Part shown: positions 1 to 8,824 of the stretch, piece after piece
How the letters are laid out: each line of letters begins with the position of its first letter
Position numbering within the stretch: position 1 is the first letter of the stretch
Source: Actinomadura formosensis NBRC 14204
GTDB taxonomy: Bacteria; Actinomycetota; Actinomycetes; Streptosporangiales; Streptosporangiaceae
Length of the DNA stretch: 35,303 nucleotides
NCBI RefSeq assembly: GCF_001552155.1
Contig: NZ_BCQQ01000074.1
Span: 1 to 35,303 of the forward strand
Direction of reading: 5' to 3'
Notes under the pieces: model-generated
The model's input: the letters and a program-made list of their open reading frames with translations, nothing else
Database searches by the model: none
Told to the model about the DNA's origin: nothing
Made by a program: the position numbers and the translations under genes

Positions 1-1061
1 GCACGCCGGCCGCCATCGGCGCCGCGGCGGCCGCGCAGGCGGCGCGCCCGCGCAGGCAGCGCGACCCGTTCTTCGACAACGCCAAGTACTTCGCGATCCT
101 GCTGGTGGTGGCGGGCCACTCCCTGGCCAACCTGCTGAACGTCCCGATGGCCAAGGGCCTGTACATCTTCATCTACACGTTCCACATGCCGCTGTTCATC
201 GTGATCACCGGCTACTTCTCGCGGAACTGGACGTTCTCCGGCGGCAAGGCGCGCAAGCTCATCATCAACGTCGGCGTCCCGTACGTGGTGTTCGAGGTCG
301 CCTACTCGCTGTACGACTGGCTCGCCGGCCGCAACGAGCTGGAGATCAGCCTGCTGAACCCGTACTACCTGACGTGGTTCCTGATCGCGCTGTTCATGTG
401 GCGGCTGTCCACCCCGGTCTGGCAGCAGATCCGCTGGCCGCTCGCGGTGGCGGTGCTGTTCGCGCTGCTGTCGTACATGAGCGACCTCGGCGGGACGTTC
501 GACATCCACCGCGTCTTCGGGCTGCTGCCGTTCTACGTCCTCGGGCTCACGCTGCGGCCGGAGCACTTCGAGCTGCTGAAGAAGCCGATCGCGCGGCCGA
601 TCGGGGCGGTGGTGCTCGCCGCCGGCCTCGGCGGGACCTACCTCGTCATGGACCACATGTCGCGGAACTGGATCTACTGGAAGCACGCGCACTTCGAGCT
701 CGGCGTCGGCAACTTCTACGGCACCGTGATGCGGCTCACGATGTTCGTCTGCGCGACCGTGTTCGTGGCGGCGTTCCTCAGCCTGGTCCCCCGGCGGCAG
801 TACTGGTTCACCCAGCTCGGCGCCTACACCCTCTACGCCTACCTGCTGCACGGGTTCGTCACCCGGCTGCTGAACTTCACCGGCTGGTGGGGCGCGGACT
901 GGATGCACACCCCGCCCGGCGTCATCATCGTGATCTGCGGTGCCCTGGTCGTCGGGACGGCACTGTGCTCCAAGCCCGTCGTCCGGTCGATGAGCTGGGC
1001 GCTGGAACCAAAGATGACCTGGGCCTTCACCCCCCTCCGGCGGCCGGGCCGACCGGGCTAG
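1..1061 (+). CDS. Membrane acyltransferase (acyltransferase family 3), 5' truncated by window edge
   Basis: Open from the window edge (reading frame begins at base 3) to TAG at 1059-1061; 352 residues are visible and the true start lies upstream. After an Ala/Arg-rich cytoplasmic leader comes the family hallmark DPFFDNAKYFAILLVVAGHS, whose His is the expected catalytic residue, then about ten hydrophobic segments, including FHMPLFIVITGYFSR and YTLYAYLLHGFVTR. This matches the acyltransferase_3 (OafA/OatA/NodX-like) family, integral membrane enzymes that transfer acyl groups to extracytoplasmic sugars or polyols. The next gene, 16 bp downstream, is a paralogue with the same architecture. Position ahead of TagF-type polymerases suggests polymer O-acylation; donor and acceptor cannot be read from sequence. 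Family confident, role inferred. Confidence 0.85.
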   Translation, partial: TPAAIGAAAAAQAARPRRQRDPFFDNAKYFAILLVVAGHSLANLLNVPMAKGLYIFIYTFHMPLFIVITGYFSRNWTFSGGKARKLIINVGVPYVVFEVAYSLYDWLAGRNELEISLLNPYYLTWFLIALFMWRLSTPVWQQIRWPLAVAVLFALLSYMSDLGGTFDIHRVFGLLPFYVLGLTLRPEHFELLKKPIARPIGAVVLAAGLGGTYLVMDHMSRNWIYWKHAHFELGVGNFYGTVMRLTMFVCATVFVAAFLSLVPRRQYWFTQLGAYTLYAYLLHGFVTRLLNFTGWWGADWMHTPPGVIIVICGALVVGTALCSKPVVRSMSWALEPKMTWAFTPLRRPGRPG

Positions 1062-1077
1062 AACGGCGTTCTCCACC

Positions 1078-2232
1078 ATGACCGACCTCATCCCGCCCCC
1101 GCGCACCCCCGAGTCCGCCTCGGCGCCGGGCGCCACCCCGCCGTCCGCCGCCCACCCCGGCGGCACCGTCCCCGACGGCACGACACCGGCGGGCGGGGCG
1201 CGGGCGCCCCGCGGCCGCGACGCGTACTTCGACAACGTCAAGTTCTTCCTGATCATGCTGGTCGTGCTCGGGCACTTCTGGGAGGTGTTCCGGAACGACA
1301 GCCATGCGGCGAACGCGGTCTACACCTTCGTCTACGGCTTCCACATGCCGGTATTCGTTTTCGTCTCCGGCTACTTCTCCCGCGGATTCATGCGGTCGCC
1401 AGAAAAATTCCGGGGCATTTTCCCGACACTGGTCGTGCCGTATGTGATTTTCAACGTGCTCTACCGCTTGCAGCTGGTGTTCATCAACGGCAATGACTTC
1501 CGGCTGCACGAGCTATTTCGCCCGCAGTTCCTGATGTGGTTCCTGGTCGCCCTCGTGCTGTGGCGGCTGAGCGCCCCGCTGTGGACGCACCTGCGGCACC
1601 CGGTCGCCGTCGCGATGGCGCTGAGCCTGATCGCCGGCAGCTGGAGCTTCAACTCCGACTCGACGCTGTGCCGGGCCGCGGGGCTGCTGCCGTTCTTCGT
1701 CCTCGGCCTGACGATCCGGCGCGACCGCGTCGAGGCGCTGCGCGGCCCGGGATGGACCCGCTGGGCCGGCACGGCCGTGCTGGTGGCGGCGCTGCCGATC
1801 GCCTACGTGTGGCAGCTCGGCAGCGTCCTCCCGAAGGTGGAGCGCGGTGTCCTGCTGTGGAACCGCGGCTACGAGCACATGGGCTTCAACGCCGTCGAGG
1901 GCATGGCGTACCGGCTTGCCGCGCTCGGCATCGCCGTCGTCCTCGGCATGGCGTTCCTCGCCGCCGTCCCGCGTGGCCGGGCCTGGTACACCAAGCTCGG
2001 AACGCGGACCATGTACGTCTATCTGATGCACGGCCTCGTGGTGAAGACGCTGGACTATGGCGGCTTCTTCAACGGTCACTTCTTCCAGACTCCGCTCGGC
2101 CTGGTCTCAGTCACGGCCGGCGCCCTCGCGCTCGGCCTCCTGCTCGCCACCGTCCCGGTGCAGCGCCTCACCCACTGGGCCGTCGAGCCCAAGGGGCGCT
2201 GGCTGCTCAAGCCCTCACATGGCGGGACATAA
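1078..2232 (+). CDS. Membrane acyltransferase (acyltransferase family 3)
   Basis: 384 residues, ATG start 16 bp after the preceding stop, so probably co-transcribed. A Pro/Ala/Gly-rich cytoplasmic leader (about residues 1-45) precedes YFDNVKFFLIMLVVLGHFWE, the same motif as in the upstream paralogue, with the catalytic-type His in GH. About ten membrane segments follow, and the C-terminal signature YTKLGTRTMYVYLMHGLVVK is shared with the neighbour. Likely acylates envelope polysaccharide or teichoic acid. The segment at about 1330-1520 uses many A/T-ending codons (gta, ttt, gaa, aaa, att), unlike the rest of the gene, which looks like a mosaic patch. The TAA stop lies inside the direct repeat of the next promoter. 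Confidence 0.85.
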   Translation: MTDLIPPPRTPESASAPGATPPSAAHPGGTVPDGTTPAGGARAPRGRDAYFDNVKFFLIMLVVLGHFWEVFRNDSHAANAVYTFVYGFHMPVFVFVSGYFSRGFMRSPEKFRGIFPTLVVPYVIFNVLYRLQLVFINGNDFRLHELFRPQFLMWFLVALVLWRLSAPLWTHLRHPVAVAMALSLIAGSWSFNSDSTLCRAAGLLPFFVLGLTIRRDRVEALRGPGWTRWAGTAVLVAALPIAYVWQLGSVLPKVERGVLLWNRGYEHMGFNAVEGMAYRLAALGIAVVLGMAFLAAVPRGRAWYTKLGTRTMYVYLMHGLVVKTLDYGGFFNGHFFQTPLGLVSVTAGALALGLLLATVPVQRLTHWAVEPKGRWLLKPSHGGT

Positions 2233-2259
2233 GATCTACCTAAGATCTGCGGGTATAGT
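2230..2259 (+). promoter_or_regulatory. Putative activator-dependent promoter: TAAGATCT direct repeats plus TATAGT -10
   Basis: TAAGATCT occurs at 2230-2237 and again at 2241-2248, exactly 11 bp apart (one helical turn). TATAGT at 2254-2259 is a good -10 hexamer. With a 17-bp spacer, the -35 position (2231-2236) falls inside the first repeat and has no TTGACA-like sequence. Direct repeats of 11-bp period over a missing -35 are typical of OmpR/PhoP-type activator sites. The transcript would start near 2266, about 26 nt before the GTG at 2292. The regulator is unknown. Confidence 0.4.
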
Positions 2260-2291
2260 CCAGATTCACCGAATAGCTGATTGGCCCACGC

Positions 2292-4529
2292 GTGAGCATT
2301 GATGACGACATCTCCTTGAGCATCATCGTGCCCGTGCACAAAGTGCAGGGGTACCTCCGCCAATGTCTGGACTCGATCCTCGATCCGGACCTGCCGAACC
2401 TTGAGGTCATCGCGATCGACGACGCCTCACCGGACGGCTGCGGGGAGATCCTCGATGAGTACGCCGAGCGCGACCACCGCGTCCGGGTGCGGCACCTCAC
2501 CGAGAACGTCGGTCTGGGGGAGGCGCGCAATGTCGGCTTCGACATGGCGACCGGCGACTACGTGTGGTTCTTCGACAGCGACGACCACGCGACCGAGGGC
2601 GCCGTCCGGGCGATCCTCGACCGGCTCGCCGAGACGCGCCCGGACGTGCTGATGTTCGACTACGCGCGCTCCTACTGGAACGGGCGGGTCAAGCGCAGCA
2701 TCATCAACCACCTGTTCCGGGAGCCGCCCGCGCCGGAGGTCTTCACGCTCGCGGACCGGCCGAGCCTGCTGGAGATGTTCACCTCGATCTGGAACCGGGC
2801 GATCCGCCGCGAGTTCATGATCGAGCACGGGTTGCGCTTCAACAGCGGCTACTACGAGGACGTCAGCATCACCTACCCGGTCCTCATGGCGGCCGAGCGG
2901 GTCAGCTTCCTCGACCGGGTCTGCTACATCTACCGGCAGCGCCGCCGCGGCGCGATCACCAAGACGGCGAGCGCCAAGCACTTCGACGCCTTCGACCAGT
3001 ACGACCGCATCTTCGCGTTCATGGACCGGCTGGGCCCGAAGATGGATCCGTTCCGGCCGCTGATGTTCAACCGGACGATCTGGCATCTGCTGGTCATCCT
3101 CGAGCGCGCCGACCGCGTGTACCCGTCGGAGAAGCCGCGCTTCTTCGCCGAGATGTCCAAGACCTACAACCGGTACAAGCCGGCGGGGCACGTCCCGCCG
3201 GACGACGAGCCGAACCTCGCCGAAAAGCACCGCGCGATCGAGCGGAACGACTTCAAGGCCTGGGAGCGCATCAACTCCCCGACGCTCACCGCCAAGGCGA
3301 AGAAGAGCGGGCGCAAGGTCCGCAAGCTGCAGAAGCGCAGCGTCGTCCGCTCCAAGGAGCTCGCCAAGGAGCGCTACTACCGGCTGCGGCGGCGGATGCC
3401 GATCGAGGAGGACCTCGCCGTCTTCGCCGCCTACTGGTACCGGGGGTACGCCTGCAACCCGGCCGCGATCTACGAGAAGGTCCGCGAGCTGGCCCCGCAC
3501 ATCCGCTGCGTGTGGATCGTGAAGCCGGGCGCGCGCAAGACGATGCCCGAGGGCGTGGACTACGTGGTGGCCGGGTCGGCCGACTACTACCGGACGATCG
3601 CCGCCGCGAAGTACTTCGTCAACAACGTCAACTTCCCCGACTACCTGGTCAAGCGGCCGGGGCAGATCCACCTGGAGACCCAGCACGGCACGCCGCTGAA
3701 GAAGATGGGCCTCGACCAGATGGAGTACCCGGTCGGCGCGAACGACATGGACTTCAAGGCCCTGATCGAGCGGTCGGACCGCTGGGACTTCCTCGTCTCG
3801 GCCAACCCGCTGTCCAGTGAGGCGTGGGAGCGGGGCTTCCCGTGCCACTACGAGATGCTGGAGATCGGCTACCCGCGCAACGACCGGCTGGTGCGCGCCA
3901 CCGAGCAGGAGCAGGCGCGGCTGCGCGACGAACTCGGCATCCCCGAGGGCAAGACGGCGATCCTGTACGCGCCGACGCACCGTGACTACCAGCGCCACTA
4001 CAACCCGATGTTCGACATCGGGCGGTTCGTCGACCAGCTCGGCGAGAACCACGTCCTGCTGCTGCGGGCGCACTACTACTACAAGATCAAGAACATGGCG
4101 GCGGACCTGGGCTGGCCGGAGGGCCGGGTCCTCGACGTGTCCAAGCACCCGTCCGTCGAAGACCTCATGATCGCCTCGGACGCGCTGCTCACCGACTACT
4201 CCTCGATCATGTTCGACTACGCCAACCTCGGCAGGCCGATCGTGATCTACGCCAACGACTGGGAGACCTACAAGCTCACCCGGGGGGTGAACTTCGACCT
4301 CACGGAGTTCCCGCCCGGCGTGGTCACCTACACCGAGCCCGACCTCATCGAAGCGTTCGTGTCCCGGGCCCCCTGGGGGAGCGCCGCGGAGAAGAACCTC
4401 GCGGCGTTCCGGGCGCGGTTCTGCCCGTGGGACGACGGGCACGCGGCCGAGCGGGCCGTGCGCCGCGTGTTCCTCGGTGAGACGCTCGCGCCGGTGGCGT
4501 CCGGCTCCGGGGCGTCCGGCACGCCGTAG
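2292..4529 (+). CDS. Bifunctional GT2 glycosyltransferase / CDP-glycerol:glycerophosphate glycerophosphotransferase (TagF-type)
   Basis: 745 residues from GTG 2292; the first residues lead straight into the GT2 fold (LSIIVPVHKVQGYLRQCLDS). Domain 1, about residues 8-230, is a GT-A family 2 glycosyltransferase with FFDSDD near residue 94 as the metal/nucleotide-sugar motif. A basic linker follows at about 300-370. Domain 2, about 375-735, is the CDP-glycerol glycerophosphotransferase family: QHGTPLKKM with the conserved His at 465, YPRNDRL, ILYAPTHRDY, LLLRAH (second conserved His) and LLTDYSSIMFDYANLGRPI. The family polymerises glycerol- or ribitol-phosphate from the CDP-activated form on the cytoplasmic membrane face. 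The fusion suggests one protein both adds a sugar and adds phosphopolyol units. The Shine-Dalgarno is weak. Polyol identity (glycerol or ribitol) is not decidable from sequence. Confidence 0.9.
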   Translation: MSIDDDISLSIIVPVHKVQGYLRQCLDSILDPDLPNLEVIAIDDASPDGCGEILDEYAERDHRVRVRHLTENVGLGEARNVGFDMATGDYVWFFDSDDHATEGAVRAILDRLAETRPDVLMFDYARSYWNGRVKRSIINHLFREPPAPEVFTLADRPSLLEMFTSIWNRAIRREFMIEHGLRFNSGYYEDVSITYPVLMAAERVSFLDRVCYIYRQRRRGAITKTASAKHFDAFDQYDRIFAFMDRLGPKMDPFRPLMFNRTIWHLLVILERADRVYPSEKPRFFAEMSKTYNRYKPAGHVPPDDEPNLAEKHRAIERNDFKAWERINSPTLTAKAKKSGRKVRKLQKRSVVRSKELAKERYYRLRRRMPIEEDLAVFAAYWYRGYACNPAAIYEKVRELAPHIRCVWIVKPGARKTMPEGVDYVVAGSADYYRTIAAAKYFVNNVNFPDYLVKRPGQIHLETQHGTPLKKMGLDQMEYPVGANDMDFKALIERSDRWDFLVSANPLSSEAWERGFPCHYEMLEIGYPRNDRLVRATEQEQARLRDELGIPEGKTAILYAPTHRDYQRHYNPMFDIGRFVDQLGENHVLLLRAHYYYKIKNMAADLGWPEGRVLDVSKHPSVEDLMIASDALLTDYSSIMFDYANLGRPIVIYANDWETYKLTRGVNFDLTEFPPGVVTYTEPDLIEAFVSRAPWGSAAEKNLAAFRARFCPWDDGHAAERAVRRVFLGETLAPVASGSGASGTP

Positions 4530-4626
4530 CGGCGGCGTACCGGACGCACATCACCTTCTCCCCTACCCCCTACCATCCCGCGACCGGACCGCCGTTTCCG
4601 GTTCGCCAGTGCTCGAAGGAGTGGGC

Positions 4627-7600
4627 ATGGCCCCCCGCAGGATCAGTGTCATCGTGCTCGCGCATGGCGCCGGGGAGGGCCTCGGCGACGCCCTGGAGTC
4701 ACTCGCGGCCCAGACGTTCCGGGACCTGGAGGTCCTGGTCATGGACGACGGCACCGGCGCGGCCGCGCAGGCACCCCTGCCCGACGACCGGTTCCGGATC
4801 GTCCGGCAGGGCGCGCTGAGCCGCGGTGCGGCCCGCAACCTCGGGGTGGCCGAGAGCGGAGGCGAGTTCCTGCTGTTCGCCGACGACGGCGACCCGATGC
4901 CCCCGGAGGCGATCGAGACGCTCCTCACCACGCTGGAGAAGTCCGGGTCGGAGCTGGCGAAGGGCCCGGACGCGTTCCGCAAGTGGACCGGCCAGGTGTC
5001 GCAGTGGAAGGCGTGGAGCGACACCGCGGCCCCCGCGACGGGCACCGACCTGCGCCGCAGCCCGGACCTGCTGAGCGACCGCAGGATCACCGGGACGCTG
5101 CTGCGCCGCTCGTTCTGGGAGAGCGCCGGGCTGGAGTTCCCCGACCTGACCCGCCACGACGACCTGCCGGTCATGGTGCGGGCGCTGCATCTGGCGAAGT
5201 CCGTCGACGTGGTGCCGGACGTCGTCCTGCACCGCCAGTCGAAGCGCCATGAGCCGACCACCGAGCCGCAGGAGATCGCGGACGGCTTCGGCGCGGCGAC
5301 CCTCGCGACGACGTGGGTCGCCGAGCGCGGCGATGCCAAGGACCTGCGCCGGCTTCAGCTCGCGCTCGTCTCGACCGAGCTGAAGATGTTCCTGGACGTC
5401 ATGCCCGACCTGTCCGGCGACGAGCGCGAGCAGGTCGTGGCGCAGGCGGCGGCGTACGCCAAGGGCGTCTCGCCGAAGGTGTTCGCCGAGGCGCCCGCGC
5501 TGACCCGGCTGAAGTGGCACCTCGCCCAGGCCGGTCACACGATGGAGCTGGTGAAGGTCGTCCGGTACGAGCGCGGCAAGTCCTCGCCGTCGATCGTCCG
5601 GGACCCGCTGCGCCGCTACGTCGTCTACCCGTACTGGAAGGACGCCAAGCTCGACGTCCCCCGGGACGTGTACCGGGCGCGCGACGAGGTCAAGATGCGG
5701 GGCCGGGTGCACGCGGTGCGCTGGGAGGGCGACCGGCTCGTCGTCACCGGCGAGGCGTACATCAACTCGGTCAGCTCGCGCCGCCGCTGGACGTCGATCA
5801 AGACGGTGACGCTGCGCAACGGCCGCCGCAAGATCGTCATGAAGGCGCGGCAGACCCCGAAGCCGGGCAAGTCGTCCGGCGGCTGGACCGGCTTCGAGTT
5901 CTCGCTCGACGCCGGGAAGCTGAAGGAGCACGGCGACTGGACCGAGGGCACCTGGGAGGTGCACGCCTCGGTGCTGAACGCGGGCGTGTTCCGGCAGGGC
6001 CCGGTGCGCGGCGGCGGCTCGGGGACGGGCGCGCACCCGCCCTACCGGTACGTGGCCGACGATGTGCGCATCGTCCCGAAGGTCGTGGACGGGCTTCTGG
6101 TCGTGCAGGTGGAACGTGTCAGGGAGCGGGCGACGGAGCTGCGCTGGGAGGACGGCGCGCTGCTCATCGAGGTCGAGTCGGCCGGTGTCCCGCCCGCGGA
6201 GCTGCTGCTGACGCTGGGCGACTCGCGGGTGCCCGTCCCGGTGGCGGCCCGGGCCGGCGGCTGGACGGCCCGCATCGACCCGGCCGCGCTCGACGTGGAC
6301 ATCGAGCCCGACTCGATCGACGACACCCGTGACTGGACGCTGTCCGCGGACGGCCGGCCGCTCGTCCTCGCGGAGGGAGTCGAGGAGGCACGGCGCACGT
6401 TCGGCGCGCTGGAGGTGAGCACGGGCCGCGACGCGAGCGGGTACGTGCGGGTGCGGCGGACGACGGTGCGCCTGTCGGTGGACGACTGCGTGCTGCGTCC
6501 CGACGGGACCCTGTCGCTGACGGCGACGCACCCGGCGCACGCGTCCGGGCAGATCGTGGTGCGCGGCCGCGGGCGCCGCAAGGAGTACGCGTTCGACCTC
6601 CTCCCGGACGGTTCGGGCAGGCTGCGCGCCGAGGTCCCGGTCGCGGCCGTGCCGAGCGTCGCGGGCGTCCTGCCGCTGCGCCCCGGCCGCTGGGACGTGC
6701 TGTTCCGCCCGCCGGGCGAGCAGGCGCTGACCGTCCGGCTGACGGACGCCGCGCAGCGCGCGCTGCCGGGCCCGCTGGAGGTGGCGCGGCGCGGCTACGC
6801 GCTGGAGACCAAGGACGGCCGGCTCGTCGTCGCCGTCACCGGGGACGTGTCCAGCGAGGAGAAGAGCGCCGGCGTGAAGTACCGGGAGGAGGCGCGGCGC
6901 GGCGTGGCCCGCGAGGGGCTGCGCGACGCGGTGCTGTTCTCCTGCTTCAACGGGCGGCAGTTCTCCGACAGCCCGAAGGCGATCCACCAGGAGCTGCTGC
7001 GGCGCGGCTCGGACCTGGAGCAGCTGTGGGTCGTCAACGACGCGCAGGTGGAGCTGCCGGACACGCTGCAGGCCGTCCGGCTGAACGGCAAGGAGTGGCA
7101 GGAGGCGGTGACGACGTCCCGCTACATCGTCACCAACCACCGGCTCGGCGACTGGTTCCAGCGGCACCCGGACCAGATCGTCCTGCAGACCTGGCACGGC
7201 ACCCCGCTGAAGAAGATCGGCAGGGACGTCAAGGAGGTCCACTTCGCGTACGCGCCGGGGATGAAGTCGGCGCTGCAGAGCAAGGACAAGCAGGCCGGCC
7301 CCGCCGTCCCCGAGTGGAGCCACCTGCTGTCGCCGAACCCGTTCAGCACGGAGATCTTCCGGCGCGCGTTCGCCTTCAAGGGTGAGATGCTGGAGGTCGG
7401 CTACCCGCGCAACGACCTGCTGTACAGCCCGGACACGGACGCGGTCGCGCGGTCCGTCCGGGCGCGGCTCGGCATCCCGGAGGGCAAGCGGGTCGTGCTG
7501 TACGCGCCGACGTGGCGCGACGACCAGTACTACAGCCGCGGCCGGTACAAGCACGACATGCGCCTCGACCTGGACCGCGCGCGCGCCGTCCTCGGTGATG

Positions 7601-8031
7601 ACCACGTCCTGCTCGTCCGGCTGCACAGCAATGTGGTGGACGGCGTCCCCGAGGACCCGGACGGGTTCGTCCGCGACGTGTCGCTGTACCCCGACATCAC
7701 CGAGCTGTACCTGATCTCCGACATGATGATCAGCGACTACTCGTCGGTGATGTTCGACTACGCCAACACCCGCCGCCCCATGCTGTTCTTCACCTACGAC
7801 ATGGCCGACTACCGGGACCGGCTCCGCGGCTTCTACTTCGACTTCGAGGCCGAGGCGCCGGGGCCGCTCGTGGAGACCTCCGACGACCTGATCGACGCGA
7901 TCCGCGACGTCGACGCCGCCGTCGCCGGCCACAAGGAGCGCTACGACGCCTTCGTCGACCGCTTCTGCCCGCTGGACGACGGCCACGCCGCCGCCCGGAC
8001 CGTCGACCGCGTCTTCGGGCCGGCGGACTGA
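4627..8031 (+). CDS. Large GT2 / beta-sandwich / CDP-glycerol glycerophosphotransferase fusion
   Basis: The reading frame is open from 4477, but ATG 4627 is the better start: GAAGGAG lies at 4615-4621, 5 nt upstream, and the GT2 fold begins at once (RRISVIVLAHGAG). This gives 1134 residues. Domain 1, about 5-220: GT2, with a weak acidic motif (ADDGD) where a DxD is expected. About 300-760: a long beta-rich region with repeated Trp/Gly-containing strands, not typical of plain TagF. About 770-1130: glycerophosphotransferase domain with TWHGTPLKKIGRD (His 857), VLYAPTWRDD (near 959), LLVRLHSN and ISDYSSVMFDYAN (near 1036). The middle part resembles the small protein encoded just downstream at 8051. 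It probably extends or decorates the teichoic-type polymer alongside the 2292 gene. The 97 bp upstream shows only a weak ACCGGA/TCCGGT hairpin (4583-4602). Confidence 0.88.
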   Translation: MAPRRISVIVLAHGAGEGLGDALESLAAQTFRDLEVLVMDDGTGAAAQAPLPDDRFRIVRQGALSRGAARNLGVAESGGEFLLFADDGDPMPPEAIETLLTTLEKSGSELAKGPDAFRKWTGQVSQWKAWSDTAAPATGTDLRRSPDLLSDRRITGTLLRRSFWESAGLEFPDLTRHDDLPVMVRALHLAKSVDVVPDVVLHRQSKRHEPTTEPQEIADGFGAATLATTWVAERGDAKDLRRLQLALVSTELKMFLDVMPDLSGDEREQVVAQAAAYAKGVSPKVFAEAPALTRLKWHLAQAGHTMELVKVVRYERGKSSPSIVRDPLRRYVVYPYWKDAKLDVPRDVYRARDEVKMRGRVHAVRWEGDRLVVTGEAYINSVSSRRRWTSIKTVTLRNGRRKIVMKARQTPKPGKSSGGWTGFEFSLDAGKLKEHGDWTEGTWEVHASVLNAGVFRQGPVRGGGSGTGAHPPYRYVADDVRIVPKVVDGLLVVQVERVRERATELRWEDGALLIEVESAGVPPAELLLTLGDSRVPVPVAARAGGWTARIDPAALDVDIEPDSIDDTRDWTLSADGRPLVLAEGVEEARRTFGALEVSTGRDASGYVRVRRTTVRLSVDDCVLRPDGTLSLTATHPAHASGQIVVRGRGRRKEYAFDLLPDGSGRLRAEVPVAAVPSVAGVLPLRPGRWDVLFRPPGEQALTVRLTDAAQRALPGPLEVARRGYALETKDGRLVVAVTGDVSSEEKSAGVKYREEARRGVAREGLRDAVLFSCFNGRQFSDSPKAIHQELLRRGSDLEQLWVVNDAQVELPDTLQAVRLNGKEWQEAVTTSRYIVTNHRLGDWFQRHPDQIVLQTWHGTPLKKIGRDVKEVHFAYAPGMKSALQSKDKQAGPAVPEWSHLLSPNPFSTEIFRRAFAFKGEMLEVGYPRNDLLYSPDTDAVARSVRARLGIPEGKRVVLYAPTWRDDQYYSRGRYKHDMRLDLDRARAVLGDDHVLLVRLHSNVVDGVPEDPDGFVRDVSLYPDITELYLISDMMISDYSSVMFDYANTRRPMLFFTYDMADYRDRLRGFYFDFEAEAPGPLVETSDDLIDAIRDVDAAVAGHKERYDAFVDRFCPLDDGHAAARTVDRVFGPAD

Positions 8032-8050
8032 GCACGGGAGGCCGGGCACC

Positions 8051-8824
8051 GTGGACGCTGTAGCGAACCATTGCCGGGTGGGCGCCGACGACCGCCTGCT
8101 CGTCCGCTGGCCCGCCCCCGTGCCGGACGGGCACCGGCTCGTCCTGCGGCACCGCGCGTCCGGCGAGACGCGGACGGAACCCATCACGGGCGGTCGGCAC
8201 TCGGTGGAACTGGACGTCGGTGATCTGGCGTCCGGCACCTGGACATTGGTGATCGAGGCGGGCGGGCTGGACCGTCCGCTGCTGACCGATGACCCCGGCT
8301 TCTCCCTGGACGGGCTGCGCGCCTACGCCGACCGGCCCCGCGAGAGGGCCGTCGGCGTGGTGCGGACGCCGGAGGGGCGCGTCAAGCTCAGGGTCCGCAA
8401 GGTCACCCCGCACGCCGAGGTGGAGGCGGTCCATCCGCGCGACGGCGAGATCAGGATCATCGGGCGGCTCGCCTACACGGGCCCGCGGCCCGGGGAGAGC
8501 GCGCGGCTGGTCGCGGCGGCGCGCGAGAGCGAGGCCCGGCTGGTCCGGGACGTCCGGCTCGGCGGGACCGCGTTCCAAGCCTCCCTCGCCGTCCGCGACC
8601 TCGCGGCGGCGGAGCCCGCGCTGTGGGACCTCTGGCTGGACGTGGGCGACGTTCACGCCCGGCTCGTGACCCGGCTGGACGACGCGCCCGGCAAACGCGG
8701 CATGCTCTCCTATCCCCGGCAGGTCGCCGAGTCGGGCGGGCGGGAGATGGCCGTCCGGCCCTACTACACCGACAGGGACCAGCTGGCGATCTCGTGCCGC
8801 CTCGTCGGGGCGGAGGCCCCATGA
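8051..8824 (+). CDS. Beta-rich accessory protein resembling the middle domain of the upstream fusion
   Basis: 257 residues, GTG start with CGGGAGG at 8035-8041 (9 nt spacing), 19 bp after the 4627 gene and overlapping the next start by ATGA (8821-8824), so tightly coupled in the operon. No signal peptide, membrane segment or known catalytic motif is visible. The protein is a series of alternating hydrophobic strands (RLVLRHRASGETRTEP, GTWTLVIEAGG, EIRIIGRLAYTG) ending in RPYYTDRDQLAISCRL. A comparable strand pattern (PYRYVADDVRIVPKVVDGLL) occurs inside the middle domain of the 4627 protein. I read it as a free-standing copy of that beta-sandwich module, perhaps a binding or scaffolding subunit. 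I do not recognise a named family. Function unknown. Confidence 0.7.
   Translation: MDAVANHCRVGADDRLLVRWPAPVPDGHRLVLRHRASGETRTEPITGGRHSVELDVGDLASGTWTLVIEAGGLDRPLLTDDPGFSLDGLRAYADRPRERAVGVVRTPEGRVKLRVRKVTPHAEVEAVHPRDGEIRIIGRLAYTGPRPGESARLVAAARESEARLVRDVRLGGTAFQASLAVRDLAAAEPALWDLWLDVGDVHARLVTRLDDAPGKRGMLSYPRQVAESGGREMAVRPYYTDRDQLAISCRLVGAEAP

Noticed and set aside
2427..4442. 671-codon minus-strand open frame
   Set aside because: Mirror of the TagF-type gene, Val/Leu/Arg/His-rich without domains.
4477..4626. Upstream extension of the large GT2/TagF fusion
   Set aside because: It overlaps the end of the preceding gene and reads as Arg/Pro-rich antiframe sequence; ATG 4627 has a strong GAAGGAG and begins the GT2 fold.
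8623..8820. Longer start for the GT4 gene at 8821
   Set aside because: It covers the 8051 gene in another frame; the ATGA overlap at 8821 and the GT-B N-terminus favour 8821.
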